A DNA stretch of 64,000 nt from JACKCR01 sp041390305 (GTDB taxonomy: Bacteria; Eisenbacteria; RBG-16-71-46; CAIMUX01). Below, piece by piece: positions 27,841 through 37,195 of this stretch; within the stretch, counting starts at the first letter, position 1; each line of letters starts with the position of its first letter. The DNA lies in contig JAWKQE010000002.1 in NCBI GenBank assembly GCA_041390305.1, positions 269,519 through 333,518 on the forward strand, read 5' to 3'. A program made the translations under genes and the position numbers. The notes under the pieces were generated by a model, which was not told the DNA's origin, ran no database searches, and saw only the letters and a list, made by a program, of their open reading frames with translations.

Positions 27841-29468
27841 CAAAGAGAGCGAAGCGAAACGGAGCCTGCTGCTTCCCCGCGGTGCCGAACTTCCGACTGC
27901 GCGGCCCCATTCTACGGTCCCTCGTGGGCGGAGTCGTTGCCGCCGCGACCATGGTTGCCGGGCCGGCGAGTGCGCTGACCAAACTCGAAGGTGAGTACCA
28001 GGTCACGCTCGATGCCCGCAAGACCCAGCGCGCCTACGCTTGGGACTACGACTACAACAACAACGACACGTGGACCGGAGCGCAGTTCCGAGTCTTCACG
28101 GTGCCGCTTGCGAACACGGAAGCGTTCCTCCGCTTCGAAGCAGACTGGAACGACCGCAACAGCTACCGCCGTCCGATGTTCCAGTATCGGGAGAGCCACC
28201 TTCGCTACAACTGGGACAAACCCAACTGGGGAGCCGACGTCCGTCTGTTCCAACGTCAGGATCGCTACTGGGTGGAGCGGCATCTCGCCGAGATCATCTC
28301 CCCGGGGAATCTGACCGACGGCGGGAACTCCCAGGGCATTCGGGCCGACCTGCGTGGTCTCGGCAACACGCAGGCCATCCTCATTCTCAGCGACTACAGT
28401 GGTCAGTCCCAGCCGAACACGGGGCAGGAACTCGGCGCACCGGTCGGGACTGACGACGCGCAGGTCTTCCGCGCTCGTCGTCAGTTCCTGGATGACCGGT
28501 TCCGGCTCGGCTTCACCTACGGGAGGCGCAACGACCGCGAGCGAGTGGATCCCGGGCGGAAGTTCACCGAGGTTTGGGCGACGGACTTCCGCTACTCCTT
28601 TGGTTCCGAACTCGACCTGCTCCTGGAATACGCCGATACCCGGGCCCGCGGAGCCGAGCAGCACATCGAAGGGGAGTTCTTCGACGGCCCATTCGTCTTC
28701 GGACGCCCGGACCATTGGCTTCCCACCGACAGCGAGCTGCGCGCGGAGTTCCGGACCATTCGGCTCGGCAACCCGAAGACCGGTTACTACAACATCGTAC
28801 CGAGTGTCTGGTACATCGGCCGAGGATACGTCAATCCGCTCGAGAACTTCGGCGCGAACAACCCGCTCGGCGGCGTCGGTGCCGACGACCAGGGATTCTT
28901 CCTCAACAGCTGGTACCTGATCCCCGGGCGAGCCATCACCCTCACGACGAACTACGCCGCCCGCGAACGCCTCTACGTGGAGCAGCGCCAGGTTCGTTCG
29001 TTCTACGCTGAGCTCTATACGGAATACGTCAACGGATTCACCTCGAAGTTCTCCTACTACGACCGCTGGGATCGCACTCGGACGGACCGGGGTTCGACCG
29101 TGTCCCAGAATCGGGACGTCTTTGCCGAAGTCCAGGTGGAGACCCAGCTCGCCTGGATGCGGGTGCAGGGGAAGATCAAGGACGTCGACACCGAGTTCCA
29201 GAAGGAGCTCGCGTCGCTCGAGACGTCGGTGAACCTGCGGAGCAATCTCAAACTCTACTCACGCTATACGTTCGGCAACGATCCCACGAGACTGCGCAAG
29301 GGGATCTTCTCGCAGCTCCAGTACCGTCCGAAGGGCAACATGGAGGTCTTCTTCGAGTACGGCCCGGGTTGGATCGGAGACACTCCGAATCCGGTCGACG
29401 ACGGGGACCTCTCGGGAAGCGCCGAGCAGGAAGAGATGTTCAAGCTCACCATCAAGGGGACCTTCTGA
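27834..29468 (+). CDS. Outer-membrane beta-barrel protein of unknown family
   Basis: 544 residues from GTG 27834, which overlaps the previous gene by 7 bp and has GGAG 7 nt upstream. This start gives a signal peptide (ILRSLVGGVVAAATMVAGPA then SA). The body is a string of amphipathic strands ending at aromatic residues (DWNDRNSYRRPMFQYRESHL, KFSYYDRWDRTRTD) and the protein ends in a Phe (TIKGTF), typical for barrels. There is no plug domain or TonB box, so it is not a TonB-dependent receptor. Sandwiched between the PorV-like and CBM48-barrel genes, it is probably a porin or part of a glycan-handling complex; the function is inferred from context only. Confidence 0.78.
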   Translation: MVAKRAKRNGACCFPAVPNFRLRGPILRSLVGGVVAAATMVAGPASALTKLEGEYQVTLDARKTQRAYAWDYDYNNNDTWTGAQFRVFTVPLANTEAFLRFEADWNDRNSYRRPMFQYRESHLRYNWDKPNWGADVRLFQRQDRYWVERHLAEIISPGNLTDGGNSQGIRADLRGLGNTQAILILSDYSGQSQPNTGQELGAPVGTDDAQVFRARRQFLDDRFRLGFTYGRRNDRERVDPGRKFTEVWATDFRYSFGSELDLLLEYADTRARGAEQHIEGEFFDGPFVFGRPDHWLPTDSELRAEFRTIRLGNPKTGYYNIVPSVWYIGRGYVNPLENFGANNPLGGVGADDQGFFLNSWYLIPGRAITLTTNYAARERLYVEQRQVRSFYAELYTEYVNGFTSKFSYYDRWDRTRTDRGSTVSQNRDVFAEVQVETQLAWMRVQGKIKDVDTEFQKELASLETSVNLRSNLKLYSRYTFGNDPTRLRKGIFSQLQYRPKGNMEVFFEYGPGWIGDTPNPVDDGDLSGSAEQEEMFKLTIKGTF

Positions 29469-31695
29469 TGACCCACCGTGCGCCCTGTCCGAATGTCCGG
29501 ACCGGCAAGCTGGTCGCGCCTCATGTCGTTCGCGACTTCGGGAGAGCGGCCTGGTCGCTGCTGTTCGCGCTCTGTGCATCTCTCCTCGCCTCCTCGTCGT
29601 GGGCCAAGGTCGAGGCGATGGAAGACGGCGTTCGGTTCACGTACTCGGATTCCCGCGCCCGCGAGGTGTTCCTCGCCGGCAACTTCAACAACTGGAACGC
29701 CACCAGCACGTCCATGGCCAACGTCGACGGGGTGTGGTCCGTCACGGTGCCGCTCGATCCGGGTGAGTACGAGTACAAGTTCGTAGTAGACGGTCAGTGG
29801 ATGGCCGACCCCGACAACCCGACGACGGTGGGCGAATTCGGGAACTCCGCGGTCAACGTCGGTTCGGACAATGCTCTCGTGGCTCTCCAGGCGACTTCCA
29901 ACACGACTCTCAGCCCCAAGATCTTCATGGGCGGTCGAGCGCTCGCTCTCTACAAGTATCGTCACGATGACGGAGAGGATCGTTACGAACTCGATCGCCC
30001 GAGCCTAGACTTCGATCTCGACTTCAATGTTCGCGTCAACTCGGACCTCGATGCTCACATCCTCACGAACATCAGCAACGACGCGGAGAACGTCGAGTTC
30101 TTCGAGACGCGCCTCAACTTCGACCGGGGGAGCCTCACCCTCGACAACTCCGACGTCTTCCTCCAGGCCTGGGACAACGAAGGGGTTGTCGAGTTCGACG
30201 ATCCACTCGCTCTGGTCGGTCGTGTCGGCATCTACGACCATGCCTTCGGCTATGGGACGACGGGCGCCCAGGTGAAGAAGGAGTTCGCTGGGTTCGAGGC
30301 ACAGCTCCTCTACACCGACGATGCCGATCCCGGCAGCGGTTTCCCCGCAGTGAGCGAGGTCGCCCTCGACGACGTACTCTCGAACGTACGCTTCACCGAT
30401 GGTATGGCCCGTTTGGGGAATCCGTCGGAGTCTTCGTACAGCAGTATCAACACGAATGGCGCGGAAGACGTGGCCGCCGGCCGACTCTCCCGAGACCTCG
30501 AAGACGTGCTCGGACGCCCGTCCCGGGTGAGCCTCCTCGGCCGCCTCGACCGAGGGTACTCGCCCGGCGCTCTCGTGTTGGTCGAGCGGGACGCGGCAGA
30601 CGCGAGCGCCACCAAGGCCACCGTTACGCGGATCACCGAGGGGTTCGAGGGGTGGGGTGCTTATGGGGCCGAGGCATCCATCGCCCCGACCCCGGGCCTG
30701 AATCTGCGGGGTGAGTTCCTCCGGGGCGAGTCTCGTATCTTCGTCAAGACGGGAACGACCAGTCCCGCCGTACTCGGAACGACCATCGCGGGCGCGGATA
30801 CGACCGTTACCTTCACGGTCGACGAGGCGGCCGCTCATCCGGCCGAGGATGTCGACCTCGATACGAGCAACCGTGCATATCTCGGTGCGTCGCTCCCTGG
30901 GACGTTCTTCGGCCTGGACGCGAGTCTGTCCTGGGAGTACGAGGACCACGCTCTGACCGCCGTGGCGTCCGGTATCGGGCGCGAACTCGAGAGCGACGTT
31001 TCGACCTATCGCCTCCATCTGAGCCGGCGTTGGACGCCGTTCGCGGACTCCAAGGCCCCGCTCACAGCGGGATCCTCGTTCGAGTTCTTCGACTTCACCT
31101 ACGATCGGGAAGCTCCCTGGACGACTCAGGTCTGGTTCGACGACCGGAACTTCTGGCTGGACCGTGGGGAGGACAAGGTTTCCTACGACCGGCTCGTTCT
31201 CCTCGGTGGAAACGACGCATTCGTCTGGAAGCCGGAGATCACGGTGCGGATGCCGAACTCGCGGGAGATCGACCTGTCCTACGCCGGGACGATCGGAGCC
31301 GACGCGATCGGCGGTGCGCCGAAGTACATGGAGTCGATCTTCAAGGTGACGGGCCGCTCGATGCGACTGGTCGCCACCTGGGGACAGCCGGCTCGTGAAG
31401 TACGACGTGCTGCACTGGAACTACCGAGCTATTTCTCCACCTTCTTCGAGATCGCGTACGAGCGCCGGTGGAGGAAGCGAGCTTCGCCATCAGCTGGGGG
31501 GTGGACCTGCATGCCGGTGATCGACGGGCCGGTCAACCAGTACGCTTATACCGGGCGGGACGAGTTCTCTCTTCGAGCAGGGGGCGGACGCCGCGTGGCG
31601 GCCCGCCACTTACGGATTGGCGGACAGGATCCGTGCGGCCGAAACCGCGCTCGAGGACGAGAATCGGGATCCAGCCCGAGGCGCGTCCAGTCTGA
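29468..31695 (+). CDS. CBM48-like module fused to an outer-membrane beta-barrel; 3' end frame-scrambled
   Basis: It starts at ATG 29468, sharing one base with the previous stop. After a signal peptide (LLFALCASLLASSSWA), residues ~50-135 form a CBM48/AMPK glycogen-binding-like module (VFLAGNFNNWNATSTSM, GEYEYKFVVDGQWMADPDNP). From ~140 the protein is barrel-like, with alternating strands such as LDFDLDFNVRVNSDLDAHIL and FETRLNFDRGSLTLDNSDV. Beyond 31390 the natural sequence hops between frames: LVKYDVLHWNYRAISP, TFFEIAYERR, VEEASFAISWGVDL, VIDGPVNQYAYTGRDEF, LFEQGADAAW...ALEDENR. I infer the true end near 31695. The uncorrected frame runs to 32002 in meaningless Arg-rich sequence. The likely role is glucan capture at an outer-membrane pore. 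Confidence 0.75.
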
Positions 31696-31808
31696 TCGTG
31701 CCGCCGAGGGAACACGAAGACGACGGAGGAAGGCGTCGAGGCTCGGCGCGGGGTCCGTCGCGGAGGTGATCGGAAGGATGCGCAGAACCGGAGCTATCGC
31801 TCTTCCTC

Positions 31809-32189
31809 GTGGTCGGGTTTCTCCTTCTCGCCCTGCCAGGTTGCGCCGGAGGGCTCGACTTCATCAAGAAGAGGCTCCCTCCTCCCGAGCGGGTCGATGG
31901 TGGGTACCTCTTCCGTTTCTCCAGCCCATCCGCCCACGTCGTTCAGCTTTGCGGCAACTGGGAAGAGAACAACTGGTGCAATGGACAGGGCGAGACGGGT
32001 AGCTACCGGATCGGCGAGATGTCCGATCCGGACGGCGACGGAATCTGGGAGCTCGTCGTGGCTCTCGAGTCGGGACGCTACGAGTACAAGTTCATCATCG
32101 ACGAGACGAACTGGAAGGAAGATCCGAACAATCCGCAGCGTACCGACGATGGTTACGGCGGGTTCAACTCTGTTCTGATCGTGGACTAG
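31809..32189 (+). CDS. Lipoprotein consisting of a single CBM48-like domain
   Basis: 126 residues from GTG 31809. MVGFLLLALPGCAGG is a lipoprotein signal with lipobox LPGC. The rest is one glycogen-binding-like domain: VVQLCGNWEENNW, SDPDGDGIWELVVALESGRY then EYKFIIDETNWKEDPNNP, ending with DDGYGGFNSVLIVD. That closing motif matches the modules of the GH13 enzyme in this locus. The true start may be ATG 31778 with GGAGG 11 nt upstream, giving MRRTGAIAL- then FLVVGFLLL once one missing base near 31800 is restored. It would sit on a membrane and bind alpha-glucan. Confidence 0.8.
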   Translation: MVGFLLLALPGCAGGLDFIKKRLPPPERVDGGYLFRFSSPSAHVVQLCGNWEENNWCNGQGETGSYRIGEMSDPDGDGIWELVVALESGRYEYKFIIDETNWKEDPNNPQRTDDGYGGFNSVLIVD

Positions 32190-32256
32190 CGGGCCGGGGG
32201 TGACGCTTCCCTCGGCAACTGTTGGACCTTCTGGTTCCGCTCTGGAGAACACTAGG

Positions 32257-35200
32257 ATGACCGAGACTACCTTGTTGGCCGAAGCTCGCAGCCGTCGAGC
32301 GATCTCGGCTCCCTTCCTCACCGCGCTTCTCGCGCTCATCGCCACACTGGTTGGCTGTAGCGATGCGGAGAAGGATCTCTTCCTCTCGCCACCGTCCAAC
32401 GATGATGGCGTGATCGAGACCGGTGATGGGTCGATCCAGGGTGTCCTGACCTTCGACGGCGTTGCCGGCGGTACAGAGGCGACGGTCTATGCGCTTCGCG
32501 CCTACGACGGAAGTTGCGCGACGCAGTTCTCCTACATCCATCTCACGGGGACGCTCACCGATCCGCAGTGGAGCACGGAGCTCTGGGCAACGACACCTGG
32601 GATGCGGTCGCTCGGTGGATGCGTATGGGCAGAGAAGGTTCCCCTTCCGGCCGGCCAGATCGAATGGAAGTTCGTTACGAACCGCAGCTACGACAATCCC
32701 ATGGACTACGTCGGGAGCGGCCAGGTCCAGGAACTCACGGGGACGACGACACCGGGGGCCGGCGGAAGCGCGAACCTCATCGTCGAGATCCCCACCGCGC
32801 AGGACTACTACGTCTTCCTGAGCGAGTCTTCGACGCCTGCGCAGTACTTCATCCTCGATCCGGCCACCGCCCCGGTAGCGTCGGTGAACTCGACCGACGG
32901 CTCGTTCGAGGTTGCGAACCTCGGCCCCGGGGTCTATGAGCTCGTCGTCGTGGCCGAAGGTTACCTCGACTACCACGTATCCGAGGTCACCGTGGCAGAG
33001 GACGCGGTCGACCTCGGAACTCAGAACGTCTCTTCGGCCGCCGGAGAGGTCCGAGGCACGGTTGCCTTTGCGGATTCGCCGGATCCGCGTCCGACGGCGA
33101 CCGTCACGCTTCTCACGAGCAACGGAGTGACTGCCGACGAGGTGACGACCGACGCCACTGGTGGGTACGTCTTCACCGGAATCGCGGACGGGACCTACGA
33201 CGTGACGGCCGAAGCGCCCGGCTACCTCCCGGGCACGATCGAGGACGTCGAGTTCACGAACGGCGATTTCGTCACGCTGGATCCGATCACGCTCCAGCCC
33301 GGTTGCGAGTCCGCGCACGAGATCGTCGAAGTCCTGGGCGACTTCAACAACTGGACGCCGGTCGGACAGATGAGCCAGGTCGAGTCCTGCATCTGGGAAG
33401 ACACGCTCACGGTCGTCCTCACGGAGCCCGCACCTCAGAAGCTGTTCATGAAGTTCCGGACCGGTGGGGCCTGGGGCGTCTCCCCGGACTTCGCGAACTG
33501 CGGTACCGAGGCCGATACGCTCGAGCTCAGTGGGGACCTGTGCACCGGCGACGGCAACGCTCCTGCCCTCGGGATCTCCTTCCCCGCCACCGGCGACTAC
33601 GCCTTCCGCGTCAACGAGAGCCTCCTCACCTACGAGATCACGCTCCTCGGCGAGGTCGAGGTCGGTGGCATCAGCGGCTCGGTTACGTTCGAGGGCAACC
33701 CCTCACCTATGCCGGCCGCGACGATCGAGGTGATCAAGCAGACCAACGGCGAGGTCGTCCGGAGCGGCTCGTCATCGACGACGGATGGGTCCTTCGATGT
33801 GAGTTCGATCCCTGTCGGGATCTACGACGTCACCATCTCCGCATTCGGCTTCGTCGACGAAACGATCGAGGATGTCGTCGTCTCGTCCGAAGAGCCGACG
33901 CTGCTCGGGACCGTCCAGCTCGCGGTTTCGGAGGAATGCGATCCGATCAGCGACATCGTGCAGATCGTGGGTGACTTCAATGACTGGAACACCAGCACGG
34001 CCCCGATGACCCAGCTGGATACCTGCCTCTTCGCCGACACGGTGCAGGTCGTCGTCGAAGGCGCCGGCCAGACTCACTTCATGAAGTTCCGGACCGGGAA
34101 CACCTGGGACAACCCGCCGGACTTCGGGACGTGCACGTCCGAAGCGGACACGCTGTTCGGGGGCGGTTGCGTCAATCCCGCCGCGGGCGGACCCGCCCTC
34201 CGCGTCTGGTTCCCACAGACCGGCGACTACGAGTTCGTCCTCAACCAGGAGAACCGCACCTTCACGGTCACGCTCGTCACGGTCGTCGACCTGGGGAGTG
34301 TCTCGGGCACGGTCGCGTTCTCTGACGGTCCAGATCCGCTGCTGCAGGCCGACGTCGAACTCCAGACCTCCCAGGGTGCTGTCGTCGCTTCGACCAAGAG
34401 CTCGGCCACGGATGGTTCGTTCCTCTTCTCGAACCTGAACGCGGGCACCTATTCGGTCGTCGCGTCCCGCATCGGGTACGAGGGTACGAGCGTTTCGGGC
34501 GTGGTCGTTGCGGAAGGCGATGACGTTGCGGTCGGAACCCTCACGTTGCAGCTCCTCGCTGAGTGCCAGCCGCTGCACGAGATCGTCGAAGTGATGCGGA
34601 ACGGTGTCTCCGAAGGGGAGATGACGCAGATCGAACCCTGCGTCTTCGTGGACACGATGACCGTGGCCGCGCCCGGCATCCTCCGTCTCCGCTTCCGGAC
34701 CGGCGGCGCGACCGACAACACGCCCGACTATGGACCGTGTGTCGAGAATGGGCCTACGCTCGGTCTCGAAGGCGACGTCTGTCCGGTGACGAACCAGTCC
34801 GAACTCTCGATCCAGTTCCCGAACGCCGGCGACTACGAGGTGAAGCTCGATGAGTTCAACCAGCGCTACATCATCTCGCCGCTCGAAGTGATCCTGCCCG
34901 GTTCCCTCGAGGGCACGGTGGCGTGGGACGATGCGCCCCCGACTCCGCCGTCGACCACGGTGAAAGTCTTCGTCGCGAACACGAACCGCCTCGAGGGCCA
35001 GACGTCCGTCGCGGCCGGCGCGTACGCGGTGAGTGAGCTCGAGCCCGGGTTCTACGACGTCGAGGTCTCCGCTCCGGGGTACTTCACGCAGAAGGTCGAG
35101 GACATCGAGGTCCTGGAGAATGCGGCGACGACGGTGCCGCTCATCACACTCGCAGCGATTTCCGAGTGCACGCCGAGCGACAACGTCGAGATCGTCGGCA

Positions 35201-35532
35201 ACTGGGACGGAAACCCCGGTGAAGGGCTGGCGCCTCACATGACGAACCTGGGCGGTTGCGTCTGGGGTGACACCCTCTCGATTGCGGCCTCGGCGCTGCC
35301 GGAGCAGAAGCTCAAGTTCTCCTTCCGACTCAACGAGACGAACTTCACCGGCCAGCGTGGTCGGTGTCCGGGCGACGGCACGCTCACACTCGAGTCGGGC
35401 GGAACGGTCAGTGCCTCCTTCTGTAGTTGGGCGTTCACGAACTCGATCGAGGTCGTCGTCCCCGGCGACGGGAACTACGAGTTCACGTTCGACGAGCAGG
35501 AAGAGACGTTCTCGGTGAAGCACCTGCCGTAG
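32257..35532 (+). CDS. Large lipoprotein of alternating starch-binding-like and carboxypeptidase-regulatory-like modules
   Basis: 1,091 residues from ATG 32257 with GGAG 9 nt upstream. The lipobox (ALIATLVGCSD) predicts lipidation. The body repeats a two-part unit: a CBM48-like sandwich (HEIVEVLGDFNNW, then FMKFRTGGAWGVSPDFANCG, and a GDYAF/GDYEF strand) and a Cna-B/carboxypeptidase-regulatory-like domain (ISGSVTFEGNPSPMPAATIE ... SIPVGIYDVTISAFGFVDET). About four such pairs are recognisable, with cysteines conserved at equivalent places. The layout recalls SusE/SusF starch-binding lipoproteins in concept but not in sequence. It is the last gene of the envelope operon and probably a surface starch tether. 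Confidence 0.82.
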   Translation: MTETTLLAEARSRRAISAPFLTALLALIATLVGCSDAEKDLFLSPPSNDDGVIETGDGSIQGVLTFDGVAGGTEATVYALRAYDGSCATQFSYIHLTGTLTDPQWSTELWATTPGMRSLGGCVWAEKVPLPAGQIEWKFVTNRSYDNPMDYVGSGQVQELTGTTTPGAGGSANLIVEIPTAQDYYVFLSESSTPAQYFILDPATAPVASVNSTDGSFEVANLGPGVYELVVVAEGYLDYHVSEVTVAEDAVDLGTQNVSSAAGEVRGTVAFADSPDPRPTATVTLLTSNGVTADEVTTDATGGYVFTGIADGTYDVTAEAPGYLPGTIEDVEFTNGDFVTLDPITLQPGCESAHEIVEVLGDFNNWTPVGQMSQVESCIWEDTLTVVLTEPAPQKLFMKFRTGGAWGVSPDFANCGTEADTLELSGDLCTGDGNAPALGISFPATGDYAFRVNESLLTYEITLLGEVEVGGISGSVTFEGNPSPMPAATIEVIKQTNGEVVRSGSSSTTDGSFDVSSIPVGIYDVTISAFGFVDETIEDVVVSSEEPTLLGTVQLAVSEECDPISDIVQIVGDFNDWNTSTAPMTQLDTCLFADTVQVVVEGAGQTHFMKFRTGNTWDNPPDFGTCTSEADTLFGGGCVNPAAGGPALRVWFPQTGDYEFVLNQENRTFTVTLVTVVDLGSVSGTVAFSDGPDPLLQADVELQTSQGAVVASTKSSATDGSFLFSNLNAGTYSVVASRIGYEGTSVSGVVVAEGDDVAVGTLTLQLLAECQPLHEIVEVMRNGVSEGEMTQIEPCVFVDTMTVAAPGILRLRFRTGGATDNTPDYGPCVENGPTLGLEGDVCPVTNQSELSIQFPNAGDYEVKLDEFNQRYIISPLEVILPGSLEGTVAWDDAPPTPPSTTVKVFVANTNRLEGQTSVAAGAYAVSELEPGFYDVEVSAPGYFTQKVEDIEVLENAATTVPLITLAAISECTPSDNVEIVGNWDGNPGEGLAPHMTNLGGCVWGDTLSIAASALPEQKLKFSFRLNETNFTGQRGRCPGDGTLTLESGGTVSASFCSWAFTNSIEVVVPGDGNYEFTFDEQEETFSVKHLP

Positions 35533-35533
35533 G

Positions 35534-35674
35534 TTCGTCGAGGCGCACGCGGACCAGTTGGGGCGTTACGACACGAGCAAAGGTGCCGTTCGATTCTCAC
35601 CGGACGACCCGATCCCCGCGAAGCTGGTCAAAGCGATCGTGAAGTACCGGATTGCGGAGAACTCCGGCGCGTGA
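35534..35674 (+). pseudogene. C-terminal fragment of a DUF1801/YdhG-like protein
   Basis: Directly after the stop of the large lipoprotein an open stretch without a start codon reads EAHADQLGRYDTSKGAVRFS then PIPAKLVKAIVKYRIAENSG and stops at 35672-35674. This is the conserved C-terminal signature of DUF1801 proteins (TSKGAVQF...P...L...IVK.R..EN). The N-terminal two thirds are missing, so this is a truncated remnant. A complete but distinct DUF1801 gene lies 1.5 kb away. Confidence 0.7.
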
Positions 35675-35752
35675 CTTGCGCTATCGTATCGGTCGTGCGG
35701 TGACACAAACGCTGAACGGTCCCGGACTTGCCGGGGAGGGGATGTCCGAACG

Positions 35753-36601
35753 ATGAGACCCAACCTATCGACCGCCTGGGCTGCTCCGGGGAGATTGACC
35801 ACGATCGTCGCCGTCGGCGCGTCATGTGCCGCGCTGGCTGGTGCCGCCATGGTTGCCACGATCACGGCGACGGCCGGGGCCACAGCCACGACTCGAGGGA
35901 CAATCACGGCTACGACCACGACTTCAACTACGCCAATGGCCGCCGAGGAGATCACGCTCCAGCCCACGCAGGACACCACGCTCTTCTTCGATCCGCTCGG
36001 CGAGACGGCCAGCGGATCCGGTCCGACTCTGTTCCTCGGGACGAACAGCCAAGGAAACACGCGACGCGCAGTGCTCTCCTTCGATCTCTCTTCGCTACCG
36101 TCCGACGTCGTCGTCGACGGAGTGGCCCTGACACTCACGGTGACGAATGCCCCGGCGACCGACTCCGTGGAGGTCGTCGTGTTTCCCCTGACCGCCTCCT
36201 GGGGCGAGGGCGCGTCCGTCTCGGGCGGCGGATCCGGTGCGCCGGCGTTGCCGGGCGATGCCACGTGGATCCACCGCTTCTATCCCGATTCGGCCTGGGC
36301 GGCGCCGGGTGGCGATTTCTCACCTCAGTCCAGTGGAACGTTCGTGCTCGGGCCTCCCGGCGTCTACGTCTTCGGAGGGGAAGGGCTCCTGTCCGACGTC
36401 CAGAGTTGGATCGATGGTAGTCGCTCGAACCACGGCTGGCTGCTCCAGGGTCCAGAGACGCAGGTGTCGACGGCACGCGGCGTCGCGTCGCGTGAAGCCA
36501 CGGACGACGCTATCCGTCCGATGCTGACGGTGACCTATCACCCCGTGTCCCCGGTGAAGCGTACGGGGTGGGGCGCCATCAAGAGCCGATTCGGCCAGTA
36601 G
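35753..36601 (+). CDS. Secreted DNRLRE-domain protein
   Basis: 282 residues from ATG 35753. An N-terminal membrane or signal stretch (LTTIVAVGASCAALAGAAMV) leads into a Thr/Ala-rich linker. The rest is a DNRLRE-type domain: QPTQDTTLFFDPLGE, LFLGTNSQGNTRRAVLSFDL, then LTLTVTNAPATDSVEVVVFP, VQSWIDGSRSNHGWLLQG and a final LTVTYHP strand. These domains occur as beta-sandwich modules in secreted and surface proteins and have no enzymatic role. No sorting domain is visible at the end. Confidence 0.8.
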   Translation: MRPNLSTAWAAPGRLTTIVAVGASCAALAGAAMVATITATAGATATTRGTITATTTTSTTPMAAEEITLQPTQDTTLFFDPLGETASGSGPTLFLGTNSQGNTRRAVLSFDLSSLPSDVVVDGVALTLTVTNAPATDSVEVVVFPLTASWGEGASVSGGGSGAPALPGDATWIHRFYPDSAWAAPGGDFSPQSSGTFVLGPPGVYVFGGEGLLSDVQSWIDGSRSNHGWLLQGPETQVSTARGVASREATDDAIRPMLTVTYHPVSPVKRTGWGAIKSRFGQ

Positions 36602-36711
36602 TCGGAATCGTTCCTTCGGGGAACTCGAACGGGTCCCATCGCCATGGGGTATCCGACGCGTCGAGGTGGTAACTGCGTGAGGCCACTTGTGCTTGGATCC
36701 GGCAGTGACGC

Positions 36712-37113
36712 TCAGACCGCGCTCCAGGCCGTGCAGTAGCCTCGAGGGTGGATCGGGCCCGCGAGGATGTCGCAGCCACCGCAGGGCGCACCGTTCTCGG
36801 GGGCGATCCAGAGCTGGCAGTTGTCGCAGCGCTTCTCGGCGTCGGGCGTGACCGGCACGTACTCGACGGTCCGACGATCGGACAACTCGTCATCGGAGAG
36901 CGCGCTCAGATCGCCGCAGGGATCGCCCGCGCTCGCTCCAGCCTCGCCTCGTTCCGCATCCTCGCTGCCGGTGCGGCCCTCTGCATCGCTCTCGGCACGA
37001 TCCGAGCCTCCGCATCCCAGCAGGGACGTCGCCAGGAGGGCGATCCCGCCGAGGGCGGAGTGGCGGGCCAGAATGTCCAGGAATGCACGTCTCTCCATGT
37101 CTCGATCGGCCAC
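36712..37113 (-). CDS. High-potential iron-sulfur protein (HiPIP) with Tat/lipoprotein-type leader
   Basis: 133 residues from GTG 37113, preceded by GGAGG with 5-nt spacing. The leader has ERRAFLDIL (Tat-like) followed by a hydrophobic segment and a possible lipobox (TSLLGCGGS). The C-terminal domain carries the four HiPIP cysteines: CDNCQLW, then CGGCDILAGPIHPRGYC (C-x2-C ... C ... C), ending TAWSAV. HiPIPs hold one [4Fe-4S] cluster and shuttle electrons in the periplasm. It stands alone, convergent with the DNRLRE gene, so its partner oxidoreductase is not in this window. Confidence 0.88.
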   Translation of the reverse strand: MADRDMERRAFLDILARHSALGGIALLATSLLGCGGSDRAESDAEGRTGSEDAERGEAGASAGDPCGDLSALSDDELSDRRTVEYVPVTPDAEKRCDNCQLWIAPENGAPCGGCDILAGPIHPRGYCTAWSAV

Positions 37114-37195
37114 GGCTCCCTCCTGTCTGCAAACTCACGGTGAACCCGCGAGTGTAGCGCAGCTGACGCGATTCGTGGGCGCTTCGTGCCGATAC

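Noticed and set aside
33772..35523. 583-codon minus-strand open frame opposite the starch-binding lipoprotein
   Set aside because: Arg/Asp/Val-rich shadow of repeated coding sequence; no start context and no family.
25661..35532. A SusC/SusD-type TonB-dependent transporter
   Set aside because: I looked for a plug domain, TonB box, SusD-type TPR lipoprotein and carboxypeptidase-regulatory N-terminus on a barrel. None is present in any frame; the barrels here lack plugs.
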